A stretch of DNA of 64,000 bases. Origin: Gentiana macrophylla. Its lineage: Eukaryota; Streptophyta; Magnoliopsida; Gentianales; Gentianaceae. The notes below the pieces were generated by a model that was not told the origin of the DNA, made no database searches, and saw only the letters and a program-made list of their open reading frames with translations. This document shows, in pieces, positions 1 through 12,700 of this stretch. Location: assembly GCA_026214975.1 (NCBI GenBank), contig CM047810.1:93946316-94010315 (forward strand), read 5' to 3'. The position numbers and the translations under genes are program-made. Every line of letters starts with the position of its first letter. Position 1 is the stretch's first letter.

Positions 1-780
1 AGTAGATCATTTTACAGGTCTGACATCGTTAGCTTTCTTGGGTGAGCGCTTAGAGGGGAAGTTTTAGGTGGTCATTCCACATGGGTGAAGTCGACTGCAG
101 GATGACAGGTGATGCCACAGCTTTACATCCGGGATAAAATGGGTGGTCGGGAGTAAGTGGTGTGATGGGGTGTGGTGGAGTAAGAGTGGGTGGTGGGGTA
201 GGGCTACCCCACCCCATCCCACCTAAACCTATGCCTTCCACCCAATCATTATTTCCCTAGTGTGACTTCTTGACTAAGATAATATAATTAAAATTTAATA
301 GAAAATCTCCTCTTAGTCTTTAAGAATCCTAGGACAATTAGATGGAGTCGATTACAAAAATAACATCAATTAAACACAATTCCCTCCCCCTTTACCTTTA
401 GCCCAGTTCGGCCTTCATTAAGGAGGAGGTGGAAAATCTTGATCTTCGTTTCTTTCTTTCAGAATTTGACGATCAAAGCGAAGAACTAAATGTGGAGGAG
501 TTAGGATCATTGTTTGCTTGAAACAAGAGGTAAAAACCCCTTCTTTTTCTCTCATGTGGTGCGAACTGCGGCTGTGAAACCCTAACTTCGTTTTCTTCAG
601 TTTTTATCGATAAATCTTCATAGAAAATTTGTCCTAGATCAATTGGGGTTTTGTTTTCATGTACATTTATTAAACCAGGTAGCTTTCAGTTGTAGGAAGT
701 TGCAAATGCGTTTATATCTTGGTTAAAAGAAGTTTACATCGAGGTAGGAAGATCTTCGCTTTTGATATATATCTCAACCC
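1..780. other. Unassigned AT-moderate DNA, no gene recognised
   Basis: No reading frame here resembles a protein I know. The stretch 180-235 is G/C-rich and locally self-complementary (GGGGTAGG next to CTACCCCAC). The part 430-670 has the look of a plant leader/intron start (GAGGTAAAAACCC near 530, then a T-rich tract), but nothing downstream confirms a gene. Confidence 0.3.
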
Positions 781-1300
781 ATGTCAAATGCCCCCATGTT
801 AGGTCTGCTAGTAAGTGACGTGGCATGAATTAAGAGGCTGATTTTCAAACCACCCCTAGTGTTTACGACACGTGTTAAGCTCATGTCAGCTTATAAATCG
901 GAATATGAGTGATTGTTCCGATCACCGAGATACCCATATTTTCATTGATTGTTGTCGATCGAGGAGAATTCCGAGAGCCGAGACTCTTCGCTTCTCTTTG
1001 GCATGAAGATTTTTTACCCTCATTGTTTTCGACGCCTAACTCTGTAAGAGAACCCTTCTTCCCTGTAACAGATCTTCCTAAGCTTTGAACAAGTAAGCCT
1101 CTTCTTGTCTTTTCTTTTCCGAGTTTCAATACCATTTATTCCATGGAGTTTTCCATCATTTTGAATATCGACTGTTTGTCTGCATGAGCTAGGATTGTTC
1201 GTCTCACGGTGGACCTTTAACAAATTCTGCAACGATTGAAGTAACTTCCTATAGACTAGACATAGAGCGAGCTCAAGTGAGCGATATCCCTTCGAGTCTG
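781..1300 (+). repeat. Dispersed retroelement leader-like repeat, copy 1
   Basis: This stretch shares ordered blocks with 18391-18760: AGGTCTGC, GTGGCA, GAGGCTG, a GACTCTTC block and a closing ACAAGTAAGC block. The two copies are strongly diverged. In both, the block lies just upstream of a decayed coding remnant, which fits the leader or LTR of one Tat/Ogre-like gypsy family. The family assignment is inference; the shared blocks are seen. Confidence 0.4.
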
Positions 1301-1379
1301 CACTGGATTGAGATGATGGGCCTATGTAATTAGTACGGGATCGATTTGGATAGATTCAAACCCCTTTTAACCTCTTCTG

Positions 1380-1766
1380 AACAGAGAGCCAATCAGCCCC
1401 TTTAGACTATTTCCCTATTTATGTAGAACATTTAGTGGCAAGTCTCATATTTCCTCTTGTTCTTTCCATCCGGTGCCTCTTGACCCATCATCAACCGAGC
1501 TTGGCTCAGATATCCCTGAGTGGGATTAAGACTTTGCCTTAGTTTGTCACCAGTTGGATAAGAAATTCTCTCCACCTATGTTTAAAACTTTCTTCCGACA
1601 AAATAGGTTTGGCCTTCCCTTAGGTGGTACTTTTTCTCGTCGGAAGTCATGCGACCTCGGCGTTGAAGTGCGCTTCCTTGCCAAGAACCCTCTTCTGGCC
1701 GAAGGATGGAAAGAGCGGTTCTTTTTCGTACTGACCCCATATGCCGCATGTAGGTTATTAGAGTAA
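1380..1766 (+). pseudogene. Remnant of gypsy-type ORF1 ('putative gypsy type transposon' domain)
   Basis: A 70-codon frame (1554-1766), with possible upstream continuation in other frames, ends in the stretch LLAEGWKERFFFV. A W(K)xRFFFV signature after a basic, serine-rich block is characteristic of the plant 'putative gypsy type transposon' domain (Pfam Transposase_28 family), found in ORFs upstream of gag in Tat/Ogre-like Ty3/gypsy elements. No complete ORF, protease or pol follows, and the upstream part (1380-1550) carries stops, so this is a relic. I rely on recognising the motif, not on a search. Confidence 0.5.
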
Positions 1767-2039
1767 TAAGGAACCAATCTCCGATCTTGTTCCCAAAAGC
1801 ATTCCTTCCTCTTGGTTAGAAACCATGACCATCCCCCATATTCGCCTTCCTACTTCCTCATTTACATCCGAGTTTCTTAGGTCGGCCAAACTTGAGAGCT
1901 TTGGCGTGTAAGATTACGAACCCCTTTCTTTTGAAGAGATAATCAAATTCAACCTGTAAACCAAGATTTTACAACTTCGAATCAGTTGTAGAAGTAGTTA
2001 GGATATCAACAATGTTTGCAATCACACAGCTCATCAGTG

Positions 2040-3560
2040 AGTCTGATATTCTCAACTTCAAGCTTCTCATTCTCAGCAATAAGTGTGATGTTGTAACATA
2101 TGCCAATCATGAACAGAAACAGATGCAATACAAACATGAATAACAATCAACAAGAACATAAACAAAAAGAACACATGAATTTAACGTGGTTTTCCGGTGT
2201 TGTGCCGACTAGTCTACGGACGTAAAATGAGAACTTTAATTATGCATAGAATTACACAAGGATTTACCGACACGCGCTCATTACAATGAGATAAAACTGG
2301 TATTTGTATCATTGAAAGCTAACCTTAACCGCCATAAGGACTTCGTTGATTTCCCATAAATACCAGACGCGATTTAGCTCAAATTGAGTCACCGGCTGAT
2401 GTAACCAAATTTCGGGATGTAGAACTCAACAACATTCAATGATCGAAAGCAGACTTCACTCTGTGACAAACGGTCCTCATCTAACATTTCTCTCAGCTGA
2501 CTTCCCAGACTTGAACACTCCTAGTCAGCTGACCATCACTCAGCTGACCTTAGACTTAGTTCCATCAGATTCAGACGCAGAGATCAAGTCACACTTGACA
2601 ACATGTGATATTCCTACTATTGAGCCTCTTATTCATAGCCGTAAAGTTCTCAGACATTAAATAATTGGAATCAGAAATATCCTATAATACCTCTTCACCA
2701 CTATTTGATAGCAACATCAATCTCAACATAAATTCCATCATCCAATCAGTTATCATTTGTGCCACATTCTGAATTGTCATCATATGTCTGCCATCAGACA
2801 AATTCTTGCATACTTATCATCATCTTCCTCATCTGATGAAGAATCATCCCAATATGATTTTGCAGTGAATGCTTTCATCTTGTATTTTGCAGGAGCATAC
2901 TCAGATTTCCATTCACCACAATCACTAGCAAAGCGACCATTCTTCTTGCATTTGTAACATTTGATAGTTGCTCTATCTTTGTAAGGATCAATATTCTTAT
3001 CTCTTCTCTTGTTGTGTCAGAAAGCCTTTTTATCAAATGTTCTGAAGTTTTTGACCATCAGTGTAAGTTCCTCAGACATGTCAACATCATTGTTCAAAAG
3101 TTTAGCATTCATTTTAGTCTCTTCTGGATGGATTTCCTTCACAGCCTGTAAAGCAACATTATGGGACTCTGACTTCCCAGATTTATTTCACCAAGGGTTA
3201 GTTCATAAACAAGCAAAGAAATTACCATTCCATCCTTCTCAAGGACATACAAATCTTTAGATTCTTGACTTGCGGTTTGCACCCCACTCAGCAGGTAAGC
3301 TTCTCATAAGCTTTTTGTACTTTCTCTTGTTTAGATAAAACTTTTCCAAGAGATTTAAGACCATCAAAATATCAGATAGTGCAACATCCATTTCGCATAT
3401 GGATTCAGAAGGTTTCATTTTAAAAAGCTCATAGGGATGCATCAAGATATTTATCTTGGATTCCTTAACTCTGTTGGTTCATTTATATTTCAATTCAAGT
3501 TTAGACCAAATCTTTTTGGCAGACTTGCATAAAGAGACATATCTTGCCTCCTCATTGAGC
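2040..3560 (-). pseudogene. gag: Ty1/copia gag remnant, interrupted
   Basis: Read on the minus strand from 3560 downward, the sequence gives the capsid-like (UBN2 family) portion of a copia Gag: a SAKKIWSKLEL block near 3500, then YELFKMKPSESI (about 3430), then a KKLMRSLPAEW block (about 3290). After a broken stretch comes a CCHC-type zinc knuckle (CYKCKKNGRFASDC, about 2915-2965) in which the usual histidine is arginine, then an acidic DDSSSDEEDDD tract (about 2820-2860). A coiled-coil-like piece (AENEKLEVENIRL) lies at 2040-2094. An in-frame stop follows the first block and frames change repeatedly. No protease or pol is adjacent. It is a dead fragment. Confidence 0.75.
2094..2440. repeat. 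LTR-like insertion inside the gag remnant
   Basis: The Gag coiled-coil coding sequence breaks at about 2094. The intervening DNA begins TGTTGTAACATATGCC (2092) and contains TTAACGTGGTTTTCCGG, a pattern common in copia LTRs. Right boundary and target duplication were not found, so the extent is approximate. Confidence 0.3.
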
Positions 3561-4013
3561 CTGGATGTGTAAACCTCCCTTTAATGGGATCCTTTTTATA
3601 CAGATAGATGGTGTTACAAGAGATTACACAGTAAACAATCACAAGCCACAACCTGATCACAAAGATGATATCCCCTTAACCACTCTCACATATGTATTGG
3701 TTGAAAACAACAATATTATAAGTCAGGGTATTATGAAATTTGAAACACTACCCATAATTAACAAGTCAGGGTATTACTAAATTTGTCGATAAAAACACAT
3801 TTTCTAAAATGAAGGGGGAAAAAAAAAAAAGACAATGAAGAGGTCATACAACAATTTTGTCACCCTTTCAGAAGAATGAAATGTGTTTGTGTTCTCATTA
3901 AAAACAGAAAAACAAATAGCAACAACATCAAATCATTCAATTCATTTATTTTTTATTTTTATTTTTTTGACAAACATTTAAAAGAAATTAAAACACCAAT
4001 ATTCCCCTCTGTT
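3561..4013. other. AT-rich spacer between gag remnant and oxygenase 3' end
   Basis: Holds A-runs and T-runs (3820-3830, 3945-3970) and an ATAAGTCAGGGTATTA / AACAAGTCAGGGTATTA direct repeat (3717-3777). It would include the 3' UTR of the oxygenase gene on the minus strand. No coding evidence. Confidence 0.4.
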
Positions 4014-5525
4014 TCAAAGCATGAAATCCAACAGTGCAGATGTGGTGCCAAGTCCCTTTGCATTGTAATGAAGAGAATAATCCCTCACTGTAGTTTCTCT
4101 ATACTTTGGTGGATTCTCTTCCGTTGACAACTCCTTAATCGGACCATAGAGCTTTGATAATGGTGTTAAACCGGTGGTGAAAAAGCACGCTATGGAGACT
4201 CGAGGACTACTCTGTCTGTTTGCCAATACTCTGTGCAGACTACTCTTAAATCTATCATTTGATATCAACTGTAGGTAATATTTAACAAACTAATCAAAGT
4301 TAATGGTGGTTCAGTAATCCGTTATGATAGTTTATACATGTCTAAATCTTTCACTTTTTCAAAAGGTTAAGTTTTTATGGAAAACAGACAAACAAATGAT
4401 CCATGAGATAGAGATGTAAGGTACTACTTACCTGTAGAAGATCACCCATGTTAACAACCAAAGCTTCTGGCACAGGGGGAATATCAACCCACTGATCCTC
4501 ACATAGAACTTGTAGACCTCCAATGTGATCTTGTAGCAATACTGTCATGAAATCATAATCAGAATGCTTGCTTGTTCCGAAGGTAAGTTCGGGTTCCGGG
4601 CATGGCGGATAGTAATGGTATAACACAGCAAGTCCCTCTGAACAATCCATGTCATTGAGATGGTTTGGATTCAGACCAAGAGCCTCAGATAGTAATTCGA
4701 ACAAAGATCGACCCAACTTCATGATCTTGTTGGAGTACTCAATCAGGATATCACTGCAGGAGTTGATCAAGAATTTGGATCAAGAACAAAAGGGAACAAC
4801 AAGCAGAATGAACTTCATTTTCTGCTATCAAGGTGTTCGATTAAATGTCTGAATGAACTTCGTTTTCAAACGCAGCATTTGATTACTTGGCAAGAACATT
4901 GAAGGTGTTTGCCAAAGATCCCATCTTCTGGATGTTTTCTGCTACATAGAAGAAAGTATAAAAGTGTAATAAAAAGTTGACAAACCTGCAAACCTCTGGT
5001 AATTCATCTGCACTAGGAGTCCTGGGAGCCATATTGACATAAGATGTATCTCTCCAATTAGCAGAGGCAGCTCTAAACAGATCAAAATTGCTATTATACA
5101 CAACTGTTTTCGATCCATCCCTTGAATACCACTTTTTCTTTACCTCATCATCTTGTTCATAAAACCTTCTCACACCATTCAACATTTCTTCAAGAACATC
5201 CACTGGAATCCCATGATTGATCACCTGGAAGAAACCCCCATTTCTCAGATGCCCTTCTAATCTTTTCAACAACTTCTACGCCGAATCTGATCCCTGTCGA
5301 TTTCATTCAGATCAACTACTGGAATAACGAATGAAGTTGAAGAATTATTATTATCGTGATCATCAGAATCATCAGATCTGTTGACAATGGTATCAGCTTG
5401 AGGTGAATAGAAGATGTTTGGAATTCTTGCAATTCCAGCATCTACTAGGCCTTGACACCTGCTTTGGTATCATCAAATGCTTGCAGTTCATTTGATCTAT
5501 CATTACTTGAAGTTGTGTCCACCAT
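4014..5525 (-). pseudogene. 2-oxoglutarate/Fe(II)-dependent dioxygenase (ACC-oxidase-homologue type), three exons, frameshifted exon 1
   Basis: Three exons on the minus strand: 5525-4986, 4753-4432 and 4268-4014, joined by canonical introns (donors GTTTG and GTAAGT, acceptors TGCAG and TACAG). The product belongs to the DOXC plant family that includes ACC oxidase homologues and deacetoxyvindoline 4-hydroxylase. It would be a soluble enzyme of specialised metabolism; substrate unknown. Exon 1 carries the N-terminal DIOX_N fold (GFFQVINHGIP). Exon 2 carries the iron ligands His and Asp in [10 protein letters not shown] and the [11 protein letters not shown] strand. Exon 3 carries the second His ([10 protein letters not shown]) and the 2-oxoglutarate-binding Arg-x-Ser (SPRVS). 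Total length about 370 codons, normal for the family. Exon 1 has three small shifts: a missing base near 5455, two missing near 5280 and an extra G in a G-run at 5236-5240. The rest is well preserved, so either a young pseudogene or consensus errors. Confidence 0.85.
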
Positions 5526-6239
5526 TTTTATTTTTACCTGCTACCAAATTGTTCTTAAAGAGCATATACTGTGATGTACGCCTTATATTGGAAGTTTGAA
5601 GCCATAGACAGTTGATTTTGTGCACACAAAAAAGCAATTTTATTTTATTTTAAATATGCCTCCTACGACTTTCTTGTGAAAGGCCGTGAACGTTGACTTT
5701 TGTAACATGACAATTATGATGTGACTTTTGAACTAATTGTAATAGCGACTTTTTTGAGAAAATATACATTCAGTCGCTGTCAGTAGCATCCATATTTTTG
5801 TCCGATTTGTTGGCTCGGCGTTTTTTTAAGTAAGCGATATGCATTTTCACGGGACCGTGAAAAATTTCAGCCGATGGCGTGGAATTGGAAAGTGCGTGGA
5901 AATTCAAATTGTCGTTAAAAGTTGAATTTCCACGTGACCTGGGAAATTTAATTGAACGCCGCGTTAAACGCATAAACGCAACGTGGAAAATTAAGCAGGC
6001 GGTCTGCTGGAAATCTCGAATCATATACGAGGGCGGTTTTCTTCTTCGCCTCACTTTATATCGAAAAAAATCGCCTCACAATCTAAAAAAAATACGCATT
6101 ACATCACATCCCTATCCCCATACATCTGTTGATTAATTTTACGTGGAAGAAATTACTCCATGAGGCAAGAAGGTGTTTGATGGGTTATTTTACATTCGTG
6201 GAATTGGGCTTGGAGTGGATTGAAACTTCATACAAATGA
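5526..6239. other. Upstream region of the oxygenase, no gene
   Basis: On the minus strand a TATA-like GTATATGC lies about 40 bp upstream of the oxygenase start codon (5563-5570). A G-box-like CACGTG lies at 5931-5936. Nothing else is recognisable; promoter activity is inferred from position only. Confidence 0.3.
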
Positions 6240-7080
6240 TAATAGTTATTAATTTAGAAGAATATCCTCTAGTAAGTTATTTCTGATTTATTAGGTTTAA
6301 TTTTGATGAATTTGCCTCAAATTTTAATGAATTGCAACATTTTTATTTTAAATTGTGATATTGTAATGTTATCGATATTGTGATATAATAATGTTATTGA
6401 AATTTTGGTTTCAAATTGTGATATAGTATGTTTATTTATTGACCCAAAAAAATCGAAATTGTGAGTTAATTTTATAAATTTTGTAGTAATGATATTGTAA
6501 AATTTTTTGATATTGTGAATTTTGATATTGTAGAAATTATGATTATAAGATATTGGAAATTGTAGTAATGATATTGTATAATTTTGATATTGTAGAAATT
6601 ATGATTATAAGATATTGGGACATTTCAATTATGTATATTGGGGAAATTTATAGAAATGTTGATGTTGTAGAAATCTTGACGTTGTAGAAATTTTGATATT
6701 GTAATTATTTTGATTATTTGATTGGAAAATTTGTATTGGAAAATTTATTAGAAATGTTGATGTTGTAGAAATCTTTAAGTTGTTGAAATTTTGATATTGT
6801 AATTATTTTGATTATATGATTGGAAAATTTGTATTGGAAAATTTGTAGAAATCTTGATGTTGTACAAATAATGACGTTGTAGTAAATTTTGATATTGTAT
6901 TTATGTTGATTATTTGATAATTTAGAATTGTTTTAGAATGATATGCATTAATGTAATTATAAAAGTGACAATGTTATTATTAAACGATAATGTAGAAAAT
7001 GATAATGTAGTTTTTTGATATTGTGCATAGTACCGATTATATGATATTGTATGTATGTTATAAGTTGTTTGAAATTTAGT
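6240..7080 (+). repeat. AT-rich degenerate tandem repeat built on TTGATATTGTAG
   Basis: Variants of TTGATATTGTAGAAATT recur more than fifteen times, sometimes as longer blocks (6693-6750 and 6785-6845 are near-copies containing ATTTGATTGGAAAATTTG). Spacing is irregular. No coding potential. Confidence 0.7.
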
Positions 7081-7777
7081 AGTATAATTTCACTTCATGG
7101 CTTAGTTCGTTTTGAAATGCTGTAGTTTGATACCACTTTAGTTTTGAAATAACACTGAATAATTTAATTATTACGAGCAATCACAATGAAAACGCCTAAT
7201 TTAATATAAAAATTTTGAATTTAAAAGCGAGAAACAAACGCACAAATAAATGTTGTTTGAAAAATTTCAAACAACAAAATTCTTGACCTATTACATGGTA
7301 TTACAGCACCGACGCGATGAGGATAGCTAAAAGAAATGCATCCTCATCGCTAAGTTGTTTCGAATCCCCGATCCGTGTTACATTTAATCTCTGGCTTTAG
7401 ACGCTTCCACGGTAGGTAAGCCAGAATATTTCATTGCGCCTCGCTTTCAATGTAAAGATCTTTCCGCTCTCGTGGCGAACAGTAAAGCTCCGGGAAAGTG
7501 AGACATCCGTTAGATTGAAAGTATAAAATGCTGCTCATGGCTCTCGCTCAAAGATTCGATCTCCTCGTCATCATCAAATATTCTATGACGCCGGTGAAAC
7601 AATCTTCTTCTATTACCCCGCTTCACTCATTCACAACACAACACACAACGAAAAATTTCTCTTCTAGTGTGTATATTGTTTTTCAGCTTATATACACATA
7701 TATTTACATATATTTACTTGTATATAATCGAATATCGCTAGACATCAAAACACAACAATATTCCTAAAAATCTAACC

Positions 7778-7778
<1 letters not shown>
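7081..7778. other. Intergenic DNA with a possible promoter/leader
   Basis: GTATAAAATG at 7521-7530 is TATA-like and is followed by a C/A-rich tract (7625-7655) of the kind seen in plant leaders. A 79-codon frame (7528-7767) runs into low-complexity TA repeats and resembles nothing known. I do not call a gene. Confidence 0.25.
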
Positions 7779-7823
<45 letters not shown>

Positions 7824-7951
7824 AGACAAATGGTTAGTATTTTTGTAGAATATTGATTTTTATGCTATGTGGCTAAAATAAACACACCAGTGAAAATGAT
7901 TGTTTAGCCGATAACAACTTATCGGTGGCCGTTATAAATATATATATACTC

Positions 7952-8036
<85 letters not shown>

Positions 8037-8258
8037 TAAGTAGTATATTTTCTAGATTTTAATGTGTGTGTATATATTCCAGTACATTTATGATATAAAG
8101 TTATATATACACTTATTTTATCACATATTCATGCCATTAGCATATATATTTATTATCAAGTGAAAAGAAATTATACTAACACAGATAATTATAAATTTTT
8201 ACAGATTTAAGCACAAACACAGACATATATACATACACTAGGAGAAATTATACAGTAG

Positions 8259-8290
<32 letters not shown>

Positions 8291-8318
8291 ACATGATTAT
8301 ATATTTTTGTCTCTCACA

Positions 8319-8406
<88 letters not shown>
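7779..8406. repeat. Cluster of (TA)n microsatellites
   Basis: Four long TA dinucleotide runs (about 7782-7820, 7955-8031, 8263-8290 and 8322-8406) separated by short AT-rich spacers. The last one runs up to the assembly gap and probably caused it. Confidence 0.95.
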
Positions 8407-8411
<5 letters not shown>

Positions 8412-8441
8412 CATTGTGATTATATATAAAAGATATATATA

Positions 8442-8541
8442 NNNNNNNNNNNNNNNNNNNNNNNNNNNNNNNNNNNNNNNNNNNNNNNNNNNNNNNNNNN
8501 NNNNNNNNNNNNNNNNNNNNNNNNNNNNNNNNNNNNNNNNN
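8442..8541. other. Assembly gap, 100 N
   Basis: Exactly 100 Ns, the conventional placeholder for a gap of unknown size. Left flank is a TA repeat; right flank is unrelated unique-looking sequence, so sequence of unknown length is missing. Confidence 0.99.
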
Positions 8542-9520
8542 GGCAGCTTGGCTGCGTTTCTGTCCGCTTTTATCTACTTTTATGCAATTTAATTCCTAGA
8601 TTAGATTAGTTAGTTTCATGCACTTTTTATTCAACAATTCAAGCTTTCAAAGGATGCTAAGAGGCTAAACCTCTTTGAGCAAGCTGCCAGAAGCCTTCCT
8701 TCAACAATCTGGCTTTGATTCGTGATTAATCAGCGAGTATCTATTTCAAGTTCGCTTTTATCATGTTTTGTATGTCTTATTGCGTGTTTAATCGTCAAAG
8801 ATGCTTGCTTTGATGATTGTTTATATGATGAGAATCATGTTAACGATAGATCATCGTGATAAAAGAATAGATCTTCGATCTAACTAAAAACGAGAGTTAT
8901 TAGATTGATTTTCTAGATTAGAAATTGAAAGATTTCACGCTTAGGTTAGAAGACGTAATCTTTAACATCGAGAGATAAAAGGTTAGAAAACGAACCTCGT
9001 CTACGAGAGTAGGAGTTTATGCCTTCGATTAGGTGAATCACGACTTGAGCAGTAGATCACGAATTAACTGGACTGGAATTGAATGTTGATAGGATAGGTG
9101 GATCAATTGCTTGTTCGTCGTTAGAATTTGATTTAATCCTTAAAACTTGAATTGTTTAGCTTTAGTTTACTTTTTCGCACTTTAGTTTAGTTTTTATCGC
9201 TTTCAATCTTGCCTAGCATTGGAGCAACTCTTCTGTCTAGTTACTTTTTCTCGCATATTTGTTTAGGTTAGATTCGTGACATAGTTAGTTTAAAGCAAAA
9301 CTAGGATTCACATTCGCCAGCCTCTCGTAAGATCGACCCGGCATTAACCTCTCTGTATTACGATCCTTATACTTTGAGGTTAACCGGTTTATAAATATTA
9401 TTACTTGTTTATTCGCATTAGATAAATCCGGGACACAAACTTTGCCAAGAAGAGGCTCAGTTGATGGGGCAATCCTGAAATGGTGGGGTCGATGGAGGTA
9501 CGCCAAAGAAGTCTATAATC
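8542..9520. mobile_element. LTR-retrotransposon remnant (gypsy-like LTR/leader)
   Basis: Contains long noncoding sequence with GCCAGCCTCTCGTAAGATCG (9317-9336) followed by a CGACCCGGCATTAACC block, resembling the conserved 'gggatcgacc' region found near LTR ends or leaders of plant gypsy elements. No gag or pol is present and the left side is cut by the gap. Family assignment is tentative. Confidence 0.35.
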
Positions 9521-9788
9521 CTATCCATTTTGCGTATGAAAACTCGCAATCTCTCGCGAGTGCTCCTCTAGCATAGCTCTCGAAGTCCGGGTGCTCCGAG
9601 GATCTGAGCATCGCCCCACATCACCGAGCCTCTTCTTCACATCGTACTTTGTCCCGATTATGCACCATGTGATAAAGAAGCTTAAGAATCACTTTCGATT
9701 TCCACATCCTCACCGCCCATCTCAAAGCAGAGTTTGATCCCGCGCAAAAAGCGGCCTACGATTCGCATCAACAACAATATCACCATTC

Positions 9789-12700
9789 CTAAAGGTATCC
9801 GCAAAGGCAAAAATAAAGGCACCAAAGAAACAGCACGAACCACCCCGCTTCAAACATTACCTTGCCGGACGCTCCATCAATATTTAGCTTGTAAGATTTT
9901 TCTCGCCGATGCCATTTACCAACAAATGTTCTTAGGCTCACAGACCTTGACCACAAACCCATGAAAAATCGGGATATGAAGGTCGCCATTAATATATGAG
10001 TGTTTGAACGGAAAAGCATAGACCATGGTCTTAAAATTCCACCGAACTTTTAGCAATGATACCGTGAACTGTGAGCAAGTAAGCGCATTGAAATCGTTGA
10101 TCATTTCTACTCTTCCAAATTGCCCAAAAATAAAAAAAGGAACCGACATACTAATATAATGTCGATCGGGAGGAAGAATTCAAGAACGGAGTAAGGCCCG
10201 AACACCCGTAAAGACCACTACCGAATGCCAAACATCCCAAAGAAATGCTTCCACACATCTCGAACAATGTGACACTCAAAGAAAATATGCCTGGAGAGAT
10301 TCAAGATTTGAGCCGCACATGCACCGCGAGACTGTGACAATCCCACGTTTTCAACCACCTCATCCACCGAACATAACCATGCAAAAGTTTCCACACAAAG
10401 AAGTGACTTTCAACGAGACATGTTTTTGCCAAATCAAAGTGTAGATGTCGCCACATGGTCGCTTATGTCGAATGCACTCCCCACGCCGACTTAACCGTGA
10501 ATGTGCCATTGTAGTATGAATCCATCTCGGCTGTCTTTGCCTTGCGCTAAGATAGAGTGCTAAGAAAATTACGTAGGTCATCCTTAGATAAGACGTGTTC
10601 CAGAGCATCACTATCCCATCGCTTTGGATCGGGAAGTCCCTAACAAAAATCCTTCCAAATTTTCATAGCCTTTATCATGTAAAGCTCCCGCCACTCAAAG
10701 AATCGTGAGTAAAAGATGGATCACCATCTCCAATGCACCACCTTATATTATCTATTGCCTTCGCTTAACCATCAAGAAACGCCGGACAATTGGCAAAGAG
10801 ATACCCAGGAATTGAAGGTTGAAATGTGCTTACCTTTTAGATATTTATATTGGAACCAATCGCCTAAATGCCCTTTTTTTTGAACCAATTTGAACCAAAG
10901 CTTCAATGAGAGCACTTGACTCAAATCAAGGATGTGAGTGAAATCCGAGACCACCCTCCTCGCACGTGGGGAACATACTTTGTCCCACTCTTTCCAATGA
11001 ATTCGCCGTTGATCTCCCCTGGTCCCACAAGAAATGATTGAACAACCCATGTAGACGATCAATCCCGGCCTTAGCAAAGGCTAACACTCGCAAAACGAAA
11101 TACATGGAATGGTGCAAAGGACAAATTTCAATAAGATAATCTTTCCGCTGTGGGAAAGGAAGTGTGTGCCCCAAAGGAAAGAGAAGTGGATCTAATTCTT
11201 TCAAAACACCTTCAAATAAAATAGCACGGACTTACATCAGAAAGACAGGAGCACCGAGGTATCTAAAGTGGACCGGATTCTTTCTGAACCCCAAAATCGA
11301 AGTTGATCCATCCTCGCGAAGAGGAACCAACCGCGGGCTATAAAAGTACTCTTGACATATTCACTTTCGCCCGGATATAGTCTCATAGTCTTGAAAAAAA
11401 AATCACTTAACATACGGAGACCTTTTGTGACATGTTGTGAAAACTAACACATCATCCTGCAAAGGCAAGGTACGGAATCCACATCCGGAAGACTGGAATT
11501 TAAGCACGGGATTTTGCTCCATTAAACTAATCAAACACCTCCCAAAGTACTCACCACAAGAATAAAAAAAGATCAAAGCGATAACGGGTCTCCTTGCTTA
11601 ACACCCCAAGAACGAAAAGCAAAGTGGAGAGTTGCCCATTAAATAAATCGAAACCAATTATTCGCAATCAGCCGATAAATAAAGTTGCCTTTCAGGAAGC
11701 CATAGGCACGCAACATATTCAAAAGAAAATACCACTCCACTCTCTCATAGGCCTTTTTCATGTCAAGCTTGAGAAAGATATTCTCATAGCGAGTTTTCAT
11801 CCTTAAGTCCCGAGCAAGATCTTCGAGCAACCAAAATGTTGTCAATGATATGTCTTCCTAGAACAAAAAACTTTGCCACTTAGAGACTAAACGAGGCAAA
11901 ACAATGTTGATCCGGGCCACCAAAATTTTCAAAATAATTTTAGAAAAACCTAACATAATGATATTGGTCTAAAGTCCTTCCAACTTGAAGCACCCACTTT
12001 TTTTTGCCAAAAGGACAATAGTAGTAGTAGTAGAAAACGCTGCAAGTATCATCCTGGAAGAACTCGGTAATAGCCTCAAAAACATCCTTAGCAATAATAT
12101 CCCAAAGACGCTTGGAAGAATGTGGCAAGAACCCATCCGCTTGGCAAGATCGTCTCCATCAATACTCATGACATCCGCTTTCACCTTCGAATCAAGGACA
12201 AGCATCAAAAGAATTCCTTCTTCTTCTAGTAATCGAGAGAGGCCAAGAACCTTAACTTCCTTGCCGATGCCCCGCCTCTCGTAAGAGAAAAGCTTTGCAA
12301 AATAGTTAGTCGTTGAATCTCTAATATCCGCGGGATCAAAGTGCACCAAGAACCATCATCCCGCATGATCTTTCCAATAATCTTTTCTCGCTTCCTTTGC
12401 CGGCAGACCGCATGGAAGTAGGTTGTGTTCGTGTCCCCGCCTTGTAACCACTTGATGTGATGATTTCGCGCCTCCATAACTCCGCCCCGATGTAAGGCTT
12501 GGGCATGGATCGCCGACATTTCGATAACTCTTCCCCGACATTTCATGTCCCGGGCGTGTTCAAAGTTATGCTCGCTTCAAAAGCGGCTTCCTGGGCCTCG
12601 CCTACTCGCCGTGGACGTTTCCAAAAACCTTTTATTCCACAAAGTGAAAGTGCTCCCCACCACACGCTGTAGTTTATTAGCCAACCTACGATACCAATAC

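Noticed and set aside
6240..7080. Centromeric satellite
   Set aside because: The TTGATATTGTAG repeat is short, irregular and limited to about 0.8 kb, unlike a 150-180 bp centromere monomer array.
8293..8592. 99-codon open frame across the assembly gap
   Set aside because: It consists of (TA)n-encoded Tyr-Ile repeats and Ns; not a gene.
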